Assembly: GCA_964653285.1 (NCBI GenBank)
Contig: CAZZEX010000017.1
Location: 1-64,000, forward strand
Direction: 5' to 3'
DNA: 64,000 bases
Source: CAZZEX01 sp964653285
GTDB lineage: Bacteria; Chloroflexota; Anaerolineae; B4-G1
Part shown: positions 55,352-62,447 of the stretch, piece by piece
Numbering within the stretch: the stretch's first letter is position 1
Layout: the number at the start of each line of letters is the position of its first letter
Translations under genes and position numbers: made by a program
Notes under the pieces: model-generated
Told to the model about the DNA's origin: nothing
The model's input: the letters and a program-made list of their open reading frames with translations, nothing else
The model's database searches: none

Positions 55352-55402
55352 CAGGAGAACGCGGATTCGCAGGATTTACGGATCCTGATCCGCGAGCGGG
55401 TG
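55352..55402. repeat. GCGGATT-type dispersed palindrome
   Basis: GAACGCGGATTCGCAGGATT, then TACGGATCCTGATCCGCG. Related GCGGAT/ATCCG sequence occurs at about 37750-37795, 38412-38430 and 58500-58572. Confidence 0.6.
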
Positions 55403-55472
55403 ACTGGCGGCTCATCTTCGCCCGGCTGTATTAGTGAGAGTTGACGTCGGCGGAGAAAATCGGGGACAACGT

Positions 55473-55510
55473 AGCCGGTGCGACGTCGGTTCGTCGCACC
55501 GGCTCATCTT
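55473..55510. terminator. Strong hairpin between convergent PFK and zinc-ribbon genes
   Basis: AGCCGGTGCGACG and CGTCGCACCGGCT, 13-bp perfect arms around TCGGTT, then CATCTTTG. A second hairpin GGTGGGT/ACCCACC follows at about 55521-55541. Placed to end transcripts from both sides. Confidence 0.65.
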
Positions 55511-55564
55511 TGCGCCAGTAGGGTGGGTTTCCATACCCACCGAGGTCGTCGGATGGGGCCGGGC

Positions 55565-56788
55565 TCAGCGCCGGCGATGGGGCGAAGAGCGCCGGTTGAA
55601 GGCCCATACACCGATGGCGGGAATGGGCGTGACGACCGCCAGCAGCAGACCGACGATCAGCAGCACCACGCCCACAACTGACACCGGCGGGAGAGCCGCG
55701 CCCAGCAGCGCCAGCAGACCTCCCACCAGAAACAGGAGCAAGGCCACTCCGCCGAGGATCAGCGAGGTGACGTTCGCCTTGCGCGTCGAAGCCCGCCGTA
55801 CCCCGCTCACGCGCCCGCTCTGCCCGTTGACGAGCACCGGCCAGACCCGCTCCCCCTCCCGGTACCAGGTGACGTAAGCGGGCAGCAGGAGCAGCGTCCA
55901 GTTCAGGTCGTCGTACTCCGCCTCCAGCGTGAAGTCGCGCACGTGCTCGGCACCGGCAGCCTGGCGGCACTCCGCCCCGGCCGCGCGGGCGAAGGCGGCC
56001 TCCGCCCCAGGCCAGGCGGCCTCCGGCTCCAGCGTGGGGATGCGCACGGCTGCGCCGGTTACCGCCTCCGGGCTGTAGCCGGTGCGCTGGCTCAGGTCAA
56101 AGACTTCGGCGAGCTCAGTCGAGCCGTCGCCCAGACGGGCCATCAGCGCGCGGTGATCGTCCAGAGCGGGCGCGACCAGATTTTCATAAGCGCGGCTGAT
56201 CCGGCCCACGCGCGGCTCCCAACGCACCCGCCCCTCTTTTACCTCCTGCGAACTCCAGCCCCTCCCATCGCTGTACCGATCCTGGTAACTGACGGCCTGG
56301 TAGTCGAAGCCCACGTCCGCCCGCCACGTCCCCTCGACCCGGCCGTCCACCAGCCACAGCGGGATGAGATAGCGCCGCACGCGCTGCATCAGCGCCCCGG
56401 CCTTCAACTCGGCGGGACGGAACCACATCCCCCTCGTCCACTGATCCAGAATCCCGGCCAGTTTCCGTTCCGGGACAGAGTAGGGCAGCACCTGCTCAGG
56501 TGGCTCCTCCCGCAGATAGGCCGGCTGCGGCGTGACCGGTCCCTGGAAACAGAAAGGGCAGAGCAGCGGGATCGCATTCCCTTCGGTTTCGCTCAGGGCA
56601 TCCTCCGGCACCAGGTGTGCCTCTCCACAATGGGAGCAGTGCACCGCCGTCAGCGCCGCGCCCCACACGGCCGCCACATCCGTCGCCCTCTGCTCTCGCT
56701 CCTCGCTTCCCGCGTCTGGCCCTCTTGCTTCCTGCATCTTGCCCCCCTGCCCCCTGCCCCCTGCATTCTGCTCCCCTGCCTCCTGCAT
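55565..56788 (-). CDS. Zinc-ribbon, membrane-anchored protein (paralogue B), 5' end made of heptamer repeats
   Basis: 407 residues from ATG 56788. The first ~33 residues (QEAGEQNAGGRGQGG...) are translated heptamer repeat. The core starts with a zinc-ribbon-like CSHCGEAH ... CPFCF, then MWFRPAELKAGALMQRVRRY, YLIPLWLVDGRVEGTWRADV and NWTLLLLPAYVTWYREGERV, aligned with the next gene. Two C-terminal transmembrane segments follow (~330-395). A coupled ATG at 56850 overlaps the upstream stop but is out of frame with the core, so repeat-length change has shifted it. Residues STELAEV derive from a CTTCGGC-type element. Function unknown. Confidence 0.75.
   Translation of the reverse strand: MQEAGEQNAGGRGQGGKMQEARGPDAGSEEREQRATDVAAVWGAALTAVHCSHCGEAHLVPEDALSETEGNAIPLLCPFCFQGPVTPQPAYLREEPPEQVLPYSVPERKLAGILDQWTRGMWFRPAELKAGALMQRVRRYLIPLWLVDGRVEGTWRADVGFDYQAVSYQDRYSDGRGWSSQEVKEGRVRWEPRVGRISRAYENLVAPALDDHRALMARLGDGSTELAEVFDLSQRTGYSPEAVTGAAVRIPTLEPEAAWPGAEAAFARAAGAECRQAAGAEHVRDFTLEAEYDDLNWTLLLLPAYVTWYREGERVWPVLVNGQSGRVSGVRRASTRKANVTSLILGGVALLLFLVGGLLALLGAALPPVSVVGVVLLIVGLLLAVVTPIPAIGVWAFNRRSSPHRRR
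56096..56126. repeat. In-frame CTTCGGC-type element in paralogue B
   Basis: GACTTCGGCGAGCTCAGTCG followed by AGCCG, read in frame as GSTELAEVF on the minus strand. The same core is at 63237-63260. A further TTCGGTTTCGCTCAGGGCAT copy lies at 56580-56600. Confidence 0.75.
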
Positions 56789-56840
56789 CCTGCCCCCTGC
56801 CCTCCTGCCCCCTGCCTCCTGCCTCTTGTCTCCCTGTCCC
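56698..56840. repeat. GGRRGCA heptamer tract
   Basis: On the minus strand about 20 consecutive units of GGRGGCA/GGATGCA/AGATGCA type, mostly 7 bp with a few 8-bp units, between paralogue A's stop (56847) and paralogue B's core. The same heptamer occurs six times in frame at 61440-61481. Confidence 0.9.
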
Positions 56841-56846
56841 CTCCGC

Positions 56847-58139
56847 TCATACTTCCTCCGACGCCCGCGCCTTCTGGAAGACGAAGATTGCCCCGATGAG
56901 CCCGGCCACCAGCAGGATGAATCCCCCTACCAGCCCGAAGACGCCGACGCCACCCAGCGCCAGCGTCAGCAGCCCCAAAAGCCCCAGGCACGCGCCCGGC
57001 GAGAGCATCGCCGCGATGGCCAGCCAGACCCGCAGCCAGGTGACCGGCTTCTGCCCTGCCACGTTCCCTGTCTGCCCGTTGACCATCACCTGGAACGTGC
57101 GATCCTCGAAGCGGTAGGAGGCCAGGTAGACCGGCAGGAGGACGTACCGCCAGCGTTCATCGGCAAAGTCGGCCGTCATCTGAAAGTTGCGCACGTGGGA
57201 GGAGCCGGTGTCGCTGTAGCAGGCGCGCTTGGCCTGCTCCCGCATCTCCTCTTTGGCTATCTCCCACGATTCCTGCAACTGCACGTCGTAGGCCTTGGCC
57301 TGCCAGCCGGCCAGGTAGCCGGGATCATACTCCACCAACCCATCCAGGTCGAAGGGGACCACCTTGCGCAGTATGACCCGGCTGACGTGGGTCGTGCCCG
57401 CCACCAGGTAGTCGTTGATCGGCAGGTGCACCCGCCCCGACCTCCATCTCCAATCAATCACGGTGCGCGTCTTCCACTTCCCGTCTGAGTAGTAGCGCTC
57501 GGTCCTTTCGGTACCGACCTCCGCTTTCCAGTCGGCGCGGATGCGGGCGTCGAAGGTCCAAAAGGGGAGGTAGACGCCGGTCAGTTCCCGCAGCACCCGC
57601 ACGCTGCGCAGTTCGGGCGGGTGCATCCAGCCCCGGCCCAGCCAGCCGGCCACCTGCGCCTGGCAGCGATCCTGGTCCACGACGAAAGGAACCAGCGCGG
57701 TGGGCCGGAGGAGGTCGCCGGTGACGTCGCGGGCGATGACGCGGTGGGAGCCGCAGAAGGCGCAGGTGCTCGTCAGCACGTCCGGTGCGACGGCAACGAC
57801 CGCGCCGCAGGACTCGCACACCAGTTCCCGCCGTTCCTCCCCCCAGCCGTACTCCCGCCGCTCCATCGTCTGGAGCGTGAACTCGAACTCGGCCGCCGCC
57901 TGCCCCACCTCCTCGGCGTCCAGTTCCTGCATGCGACCGCAGTAGGGGCAGGTCAGTTGCCGCTGGGTGGCGCTGTAGGCGATGGTGCCGCCGCAGTAGC
58001 GACACTTGAAGGTGCGCGTCTCCTCCGGCTCTTCCTTGGGAGCGGGTGCGTAGAGTTCGATGCCATCCACCCGCGAGGGCACGGGGACGAAGCCCTCGGG
58101 GGGCGGCCAGAGAGCGGTTGGGTGGTCGGTATCATTCAT
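56847..58139 (-). CDS. Zinc-ribbon, membrane-anchored protein (paralogue A)
   Basis: 430 residues. Two zinc ribbons lie near the N-terminus: CRYCGG...CPYCG (~46-68) and CESCG...CAFCGSH (~107-132). The conserved core follows (RGWMHPPELRSVRVLRELTG, VYLPFWTFDARIRADWKAEV, DERWRYVLLPVYLASYRFED, VNGQTGNVAGQKPVTWLRVW), then two or three transmembrane segments at the C-terminus (~345-425). No signal peptide, so the ribbons probably face the cytoplasm. It overlaps the out-of-frame ATG of paralogue B (ATGA). Annotators often label such proteins zinc-ribbon or helicase-like; no enzymatic motif is visible. Confidence 0.8.
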   Translation of the reverse strand: MNDTDHPTALWPPPEGFVPVPSRVDGIELYAPAPKEEPEETRTFKCRYCGGTIAYSATQRQLTCPYCGRMQELDAEEVGQAAAEFEFTLQTMERREYGWGEERRELVCESCGAVVAVAPDVLTSTCAFCGSHRVIARDVTGDLLRPTALVPFVVDQDRCQAQVAGWLGRGWMHPPELRSVRVLRELTGVYLPFWTFDARIRADWKAEVGTERTERYYSDGKWKTRTVIDWRWRSGRVHLPINDYLVAGTTHVSRVILRKVVPFDLDGLVEYDPGYLAGWQAKAYDVQLQESWEIAKEEMREQAKRACYSDTGSSHVRNFQMTADFADERWRYVLLPVYLASYRFEDRTFQVMVNGQTGNVAGQKPVTWLRVWLAIAAMLSPGACLGLLGLLTLALGGVGVFGLVGGFILLVAGLIGAIFVFQKARASEEV

Positions 58140-58150
58140 CGGGTGGCTCC

Positions 58151-58195
58151 TGCGTAATGCGTATTGCGTGTTGCGTGTTGCGTGTTACGTGACAC
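58151..58195. repeat. TGCGTNN heptamer array
   Basis: TGCGTAA, TGCGTAT, TGCGTGT (three times), then TACGTGA: six consecutive 7-bp units just upstream of paralogue A. Confidence 0.9.
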
Positions 58196-58306
58196 ATTTA
58201 TTATTTTACGCCATGCTGCCAGGGACGTCAAGCGCGGGCGGGCGCGATTGGATGGCGAGGGTCGAGGTGTTGCACAGGCGGCCAGTTTGTGCTACACTAT
58301 TCTCAC

Positions 58307-58458
58307 GTATCATCTCAATATTTAGGGGCAAATAGTCCCCATCTGTCGCCGATGGTATGGATGCGCCAACTTGTTGGCGTTTTTGCCGACCGAGACCCGT
58401 TTCCGCAAGACCGAAACAAGTTTCGGCATCCACATTCCCCAGTTTATTGAGCAGATAC
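58307..58458. mobile_element. 152-bp MITE, copy 2
   Basis: Same element as 1449-1600 with one substitution. It is flanked by an 8-bp direct repeat ATTCTCAC at 58299-58306 and 58459-58466, the target duplication. Ends GTATC/GATAC. No transposase is present in the window. Confidence 0.93.
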
Positions 58459-58499
58459 ATTCTCACTTTACACTATAGGGATGATTGACAACTCAGAAT

Positions 58500-58576
58500 A
58501 GGACGCGGATAGTCACGGATCAGACGGATTTTCACTGATTTTTCTGTGTTTATCCGTGCGATCCGTGTTGACCCGT
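58500..58576. repeat. GGATCAGACGGAT/ATCCGTG repeat tract
   Basis: GACGCGGATAGTCACGGATC, ATCCGTGCGATCCGTG and GACCCGTG motifs, a member of the dispersed GCGGAT family. Confidence 0.6.
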
Positions 58577-58630
58577 GTACCATTCATCTGCCTGTGTTGT
58601 CAAAGAGGGGGTTCTTGAACTACCCCAAAC
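58577..58630. repeat. Dispersed repeat shared with 34608-34663
   Basis: Second copy of the GTACCATTCATCTGCC ... ACTACCCCAA sequence, followed by two small palindromes (AACCTGTTTTAACAGGTT and GCGTTTTTAACGC). Confidence 0.8.
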
Positions 58631-58843
58631 CTGTTTTAACAGGTTGCTCCGGTGCGTTTTTAACGCACTTCGTGGTATCAACCGGTGATTTCGATCATCG
58701 GCGGGGCGGCAAGGAATATGCTCCCTCAAGTTTTACAGGCTCTACGCGGATTAGTGGGGTGCTCAAAGCGGACGTGTCGTCCGCGTCCCACACCTGGAGG
58801 TAGTGCATTGTCTCGACCCCACATATGGGGACGGCACGTCCCC

Positions 58844-58874
58844 TTTGAGCATACGTACCCCGCGTTTCCACGTA
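58844..58874. repeat. Dispersed repeat shared with 42664-42694
   Basis: CCTTTGAGCATACGTACCCC followed by GCGTTTCCACG. The 58140-58957 spacer otherwise holds no convincing gene; a CGCCTGTTTCACGGCGGTG palindrome is at 58907-58935. Confidence 0.75.
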
Positions 58875-58957
58875 GAGCCGTTTTATATACGCCCGGCTGC
58901 ATCCTGACCCAGCATCGCCTGTTTCACGGCGGTGCGGCTTGAGGGAGAGTGAGAAAT

Positions 58958-61900
58958 ATGAGCGATCCAACTTCCATCCGCGCCGAACTGGCTGAATTGC
59001 GCCGCAAACTGGAGAGCCTGGAGTCCCTGCGGGATGTCCTGGGCGACGAGGCTGTGGAAAAAGCGCAGGCCGAGGTGAAGGCCCGCGCCCGCGCCCTGGT
59101 GGAGACGGGCGGCGGCCCATTCGTCGCTGGCGGCGTGGCCGTTGAGGGCGGCGACTTCGTGGGGCACGACAAGTGGCAACTGTGGGTGGAACGCCTGTAC
59201 CTGGGCCGCCCTACCGACCAGGTGCCTCCCGAGGCGCTCCTGCAGGCATACCTCCGCTCCCTGGCTGCCGAGTGCCGCCGGTTGCCTCTGGGCGTGATAG
59301 ACAAAGAGTTTATGCGCGCCAGCGGCGAGCAGCCCATCCCCCTGCCGGACATCTACGTGGACCTGGACGTGGTCGCCCCCGCGCGGAAGGATGTGGAGGA
59401 CGAGCGCGCCTGGGCATTGCGCCTGGTTCGCGGCGAGGGCAGGGAACGCACGCCCCTCCTGGAGGCCGTAGCCGGTTCCGAGAACGGGCGTGCTGTCCTT
59501 CTGGGCGACCCCGGCTCCGGCAAGACCACCTTCGTCAACTACCTCTCCTACCTCCTGGCGACCGATTCCGCCGCCCTGCCCGAACCGCTGCGCGGCCTTC
59601 TCCCCGTGCGCCTGATCCTGCGGGAGGTCGCCGCCCGCCACATCTGCGCAGACGCCCCGAAGGGCACGGCCCAGATGCTATGGGACGGATTGGAGGACGA
59701 CGTCGCCGCCCGTCTGGGTGGGGTGGCCGCGTCCAGGCTTCTCCCAGTCCTTCAGGGCCGCCTGCTGGAGGAGGGCGGCCTGATCATGTTGGACGGCCTG
59801 GACGAGGTGCCCGAAGCCTGCCGGCGCAGGAGAACCTTGCTGGAGGCGGTGCAGAAACTGGTCGACTTGCTCCCCCGGGAGCGTTCCCATTTCCTGGTGA
59901 CGGCACGGCCTTATGCCTACGCGGACGAGGCATGGCACCTGGCAAGCTTCCCTATCCTGGCGCTGGCCCCCTTCAACGAGGCGCAGGAGAAACGGTTCAT
60001 AGAGCGCTGGTACCAGGCGGTACGTCCCATGATGGGCTGGAATGAGGAGACCGCTCGCGACAAGGGGAAACGATTGCACGCTGCCCTGGGGGAGCGTCCC
60101 TACCTGGCCGACCTGGCGTCGCGGCCCCTCCTGCTCACCCTGATGGCGACTTTGCACTCCAGTTGGGGGCAGTTACCCGAGGATCGGGCCGGCCTGTACG
60201 AGGAGACAGTGAAACTCCTCCTGGGGCGATGGCAGCGGGCGCGGGAGGTCAGGGGAACGGGGGGCGAACTCGTCGTGGAGCCGGGCATCAGCCAGGTGCT
60301 GGGGGCCGGCGAGGAGCGGGTACGTTCCGCCCTCGAGTCTCTGGCCTTCGCCATCCACAAGCGACAGCGAGAGGAACCGGAGCAGCGGGAGGGCCCGGCG
60401 GACATTTCCGAGGGGGAGGTGTTGGTTGCCTTCAAGCCCTTGTTGGGGAGCCTTGAGCCAGACGTTCTCCTGAACTACCTGAAGAACCGGGCTGGGTTGC
60501 TGGTCGCCCGCCGCGAGGGCGTGTACGCCTTCCCCCACCGTTCCTTTCAGGAGTACCTGGCTGCCTGCCGCTTGGCCGACCAGCCCCGATTCGCCGGGCG
60601 ATTGCAGAAGTTGGCCTGGGAGGACCCGGCCTGGTGGCGGGAATTTTTCCTGCTGGGAGTGGGGAAAGCGAAGCAGGGTGGCCTGGGCAACGCGGTGTCC
60701 GTGGTCACCGTCCTGCTCCCCGAAAGCCCCTGGGAGGTGGAAGAGATCAGCGATGGCCACTGGCACATCGCGGCGCTGGCTGGGCAGGCGCTCGTGGAAC
60801 TCCGCCTGGCGGAGAAATCCGAGGGGCAACCACATTACGAGGCCCTCTTGAAACGCGCCCGCCGCTGGCTGGTGCGGCTACTGGAGGGCAGGCATCTGGC
60901 CCCGCGCGAGCGGGCCGAGGCAGGGGATGTGCTGGGGAAGCTGGGCGACCCGCGCTTTGACCCCGACTTCTACTTCCTGCCGCGCCGCTATCGGGGAGAG
61001 CCAGAACCGCTGCTGGGCTTCGTGGAGGTCCCGGCCGGGCCGTCCTTGATGGGGACACGGGAGGAGGACATTCCGGCGCTTCTGGAGAGATTCGGTGGGG
61101 AGCGGGAGTGGTACGAAGACGAGGTGCCTGAGCACCCGGTGTACCTGCCAACGTTCTACATTGCCCGCTATCCGGTGACGGTAGCGCAGTACAGTTGCTT
61201 TGCGGAGGGAGGGGGATATAATACACCTGGCTGGTGGACCCCGACCGGCTGGGCCTGGCGGCAGGGGGAGTGGGACAGCCAGGTGGAGGACGAGGACTTG
61301 CGTCGCTGGCTGAGTCACCGGCCCCTGTACCTGCGGAACCGCCCGATGTGGTGGGAAGAGCAGCGGGAGCACCCCAACCGGCCGGTGGTGGGTGTGATCT
61401 GGTTCGAGGCGCTGGCTTTCTGCCGCTGGCTGACTGGGAGGATGCAGGAAGCAAGAGGCAAGATGCAGGAGGCAGGAGGCGTCCCGGGCGGATGGAAGAT
61501 ACGGTTGCCCAGCGAGGCGGAGTGGGAGAAGGCGGCGCGAGGCGGTCTCCCCCCCGATGGGGAGGACCAAGGGGGGGCTGCCCGTCACTACCCCTGGGGG
61601 GACGAGGCCTGGGACTCCGAGCGGGCCAACGTCTACAAAAGCGGCGTCGGGCATCCCACACCGGTGGGGATGTACCCGCTGGGGGCGACCTCCTCTGGGC
61701 TGCTGGACATGGCGGGGAACGTCTGGGAGTGGACGGCCAGCCTGTACCAGCCTTACCCCTGCCGGCCCGACGACGGCCGAGAAGACCCGGAATCGGAAGG
61801 CTCGCGGGTGGTGCGCGGGGGGTCCTGGGACTACAGTCGGGGGTTCTCCCGGTGCGCGTACCGCGGCGGGCTCATCCCGGTCAACTTCTACGATCTGGGG

Positions 61901-61981
61901 TTTCGGTTGGTGGTGGTGTCCATAGCACTCTGCCTGGGCCGGCAGACCCCGTCGTTCACGGACGCGGGGCGGCGCCTATAA
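58958..61981 (+). CDS. NACHT NTPase with C-terminal FGE-sulfatase domain
   Basis: 1007 residues from ATG 58958 (GTG 58949 is also possible). Residues ~1-45 form a coiled coil (RAELAELRRKLESLESLRDV), then a Gly-rich stretch FVAGGVAVEGGDFVGHDKWQ. NACHT: Walker A AVLLGDPGSGKTTFVNYL (~176-193), Walker B LIMLDGLDEVPEACRRRR (~270-287), sensor-like HFLVTARPYAYADE. A helical region follows (~390-680). The C-terminus is FGE/CysG-like: FVEVPAGPSLMGTREED (~688), LPTFYIARYPVTVAQYSCFA, IRLPSEAEWEKAARGG, GNVWEWTASLYQPYP and RVVRGGSWDYSRGFSRCAYR. This is STAND-like conflict architecture. Six heptamers (61440-61481) and a palindrome (61545-61580) are in frame in the FGE domain. Confidence 0.9.
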   Translation: MSDPTSIRAELAELRRKLESLESLRDVLGDEAVEKAQAEVKARARALVETGGGPFVAGGVAVEGGDFVGHDKWQLWVERLYLGRPTDQVPPEALLQAYLRSLAAECRRLPLGVIDKEFMRASGEQPIPLPDIYVDLDVVAPARKDVEDERAWALRLVRGEGRERTPLLEAVAGSENGRAVLLGDPGSGKTTFVNYLSYLLATDSAALPEPLRGLLPVRLILREVAARHICADAPKGTAQMLWDGLEDDVAARLGGVAASRLLPVLQGRLLEEGGLIMLDGLDEVPEACRRRRTLLEAVQKLVDLLPRERSHFLVTARPYAYADEAWHLASFPILALAPFNEAQEKRFIERWYQAVRPMMGWNEETARDKGKRLHAALGERPYLADLASRPLLLTLMATLHSSWGQLPEDRAGLYEETVKLLLGRWQRAREVRGTGGELVVEPGISQVLGAGEERVRSALESLAFAIHKRQREEPEQREGPADISEGEVLVAFKPLLGSLEPDVLLNYLKNRAGLLVARREGVYAFPHRSFQEYLAACRLADQPRFAGRLQKLAWEDPAWWREFFLLGVGKAKQGGLGNAVSVVTVLLPESPWEVEEISDGHWHIAALAGQALVELRLAEKSEGQPHYEALLKRARRWLVRLLEGRHLAPRERAEAGDVLGKLGDPRFDPDFYFLPRRYRGEPEPLLGFVEVPAGPSLMGTREEDIPALLERFGGEREWYEDEVPEHPVYLPTFYIARYPVTVAQYSCFAEGGGYNTPGWWTPTGWAWRQGEWDSQVEDEDLRRWLSHRPLYLRNRPMWWEEQREHPNRPVVGVIWFEALAFCRWLTGRMQEARGKMQEAGGVPGGWKIRLPSEAEWEKAARGGLPPDGEDQGGAARHYPWGDEAWDSERANVYKSGVGHPTPVGMYPLGATSSGLLDMAGNVWEWTASLYQPYPCRPDDGREDPESEGSRVVRGGSWDYSRGFSRCAYRGGLIPVNFYDLGFRLVVVSIALCLGRQTPSFTDAGRRL
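61440..61481. repeat. Six in-frame heptamers in the FGE domain
   Basis: GGATGCA, GGAAGCA, AGAGGCA, AGATGCA, GGAGGCA, GGAGGCG: 42 bp or 14 codons, the same family as 56698-56840. Confidence 0.9.
61545..61580. repeat. In-frame GC-rich palindromic element in the FGE domain
   Basis: TCTCCCCCCCGATGGGGAGG followed by ACCAAGGGGGGG, encoding LPPDGEDQGG between the SEAEWEKAARGG and YPWGDE motifs. Confidence 0.7.
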
Positions 61982-62098
61982 ATTATGAGAGCCAGCCCGG
62001 CCCGGCCCCGGTCGCGCCCGCCGTCGGGGGGCGGCGGCCGGCCAAATATCGTGGAGGCGGGCCTCGTGCCCGCCGACCCCCGCGCCCCGTGGTAGGGG

Positions 62099-62320
62099 CA
62101 GGGCTTGTCCCTGCCCGCTTGTCCTTGTCCCTGCCCGCTTGTCCTTGTCCCTGCCCGCTTGTCCTTGTCCCTGCCCGCNNNNNNNNNNNNNNNNNNNNNN
62201 NNNNNNNNNNNNNNNNNNNNNNNNNNNNNNNNNNNNNNNNNNNNNNNNNNNNNNNNNNNNNNNNNNNNNNNNNNNNNNTTGTCCTTGCCCCTGCCTGCTT
62301 GTCCTTGTCCTGCCCACGAC
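62099..62320. repeat. 20-bp tandem repeat array with assembly gap
   Basis: Unit CTTGTCCTTGTCCCTGCCCG, four copies from about 62107 to 62178, then 100 N (62179-62278), then diverged copies to about 62315. Not CRISPR: there are no spacers. The 61982-62447 spacer has no gene. Confidence 0.9.
62179..62278. other. Assembly gap (100 N) in 20-bp tandem repeat
   Basis: Exactly 100 N, a placeholder; the array length is unknown. Confidence 0.95.
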
Positions 62321-62447
62321 GCGCGGCGCGGGGGTATTCCCCCCCGTCCAAAGCGTAGGTCTCGCCGCATAAAGCCAGGATCTGGCGATCCCTGGCGAGC
62401 ACATAACTGGCGACGGATTTGCGCTGCCGTGTACCAGGAGGTTGTTT

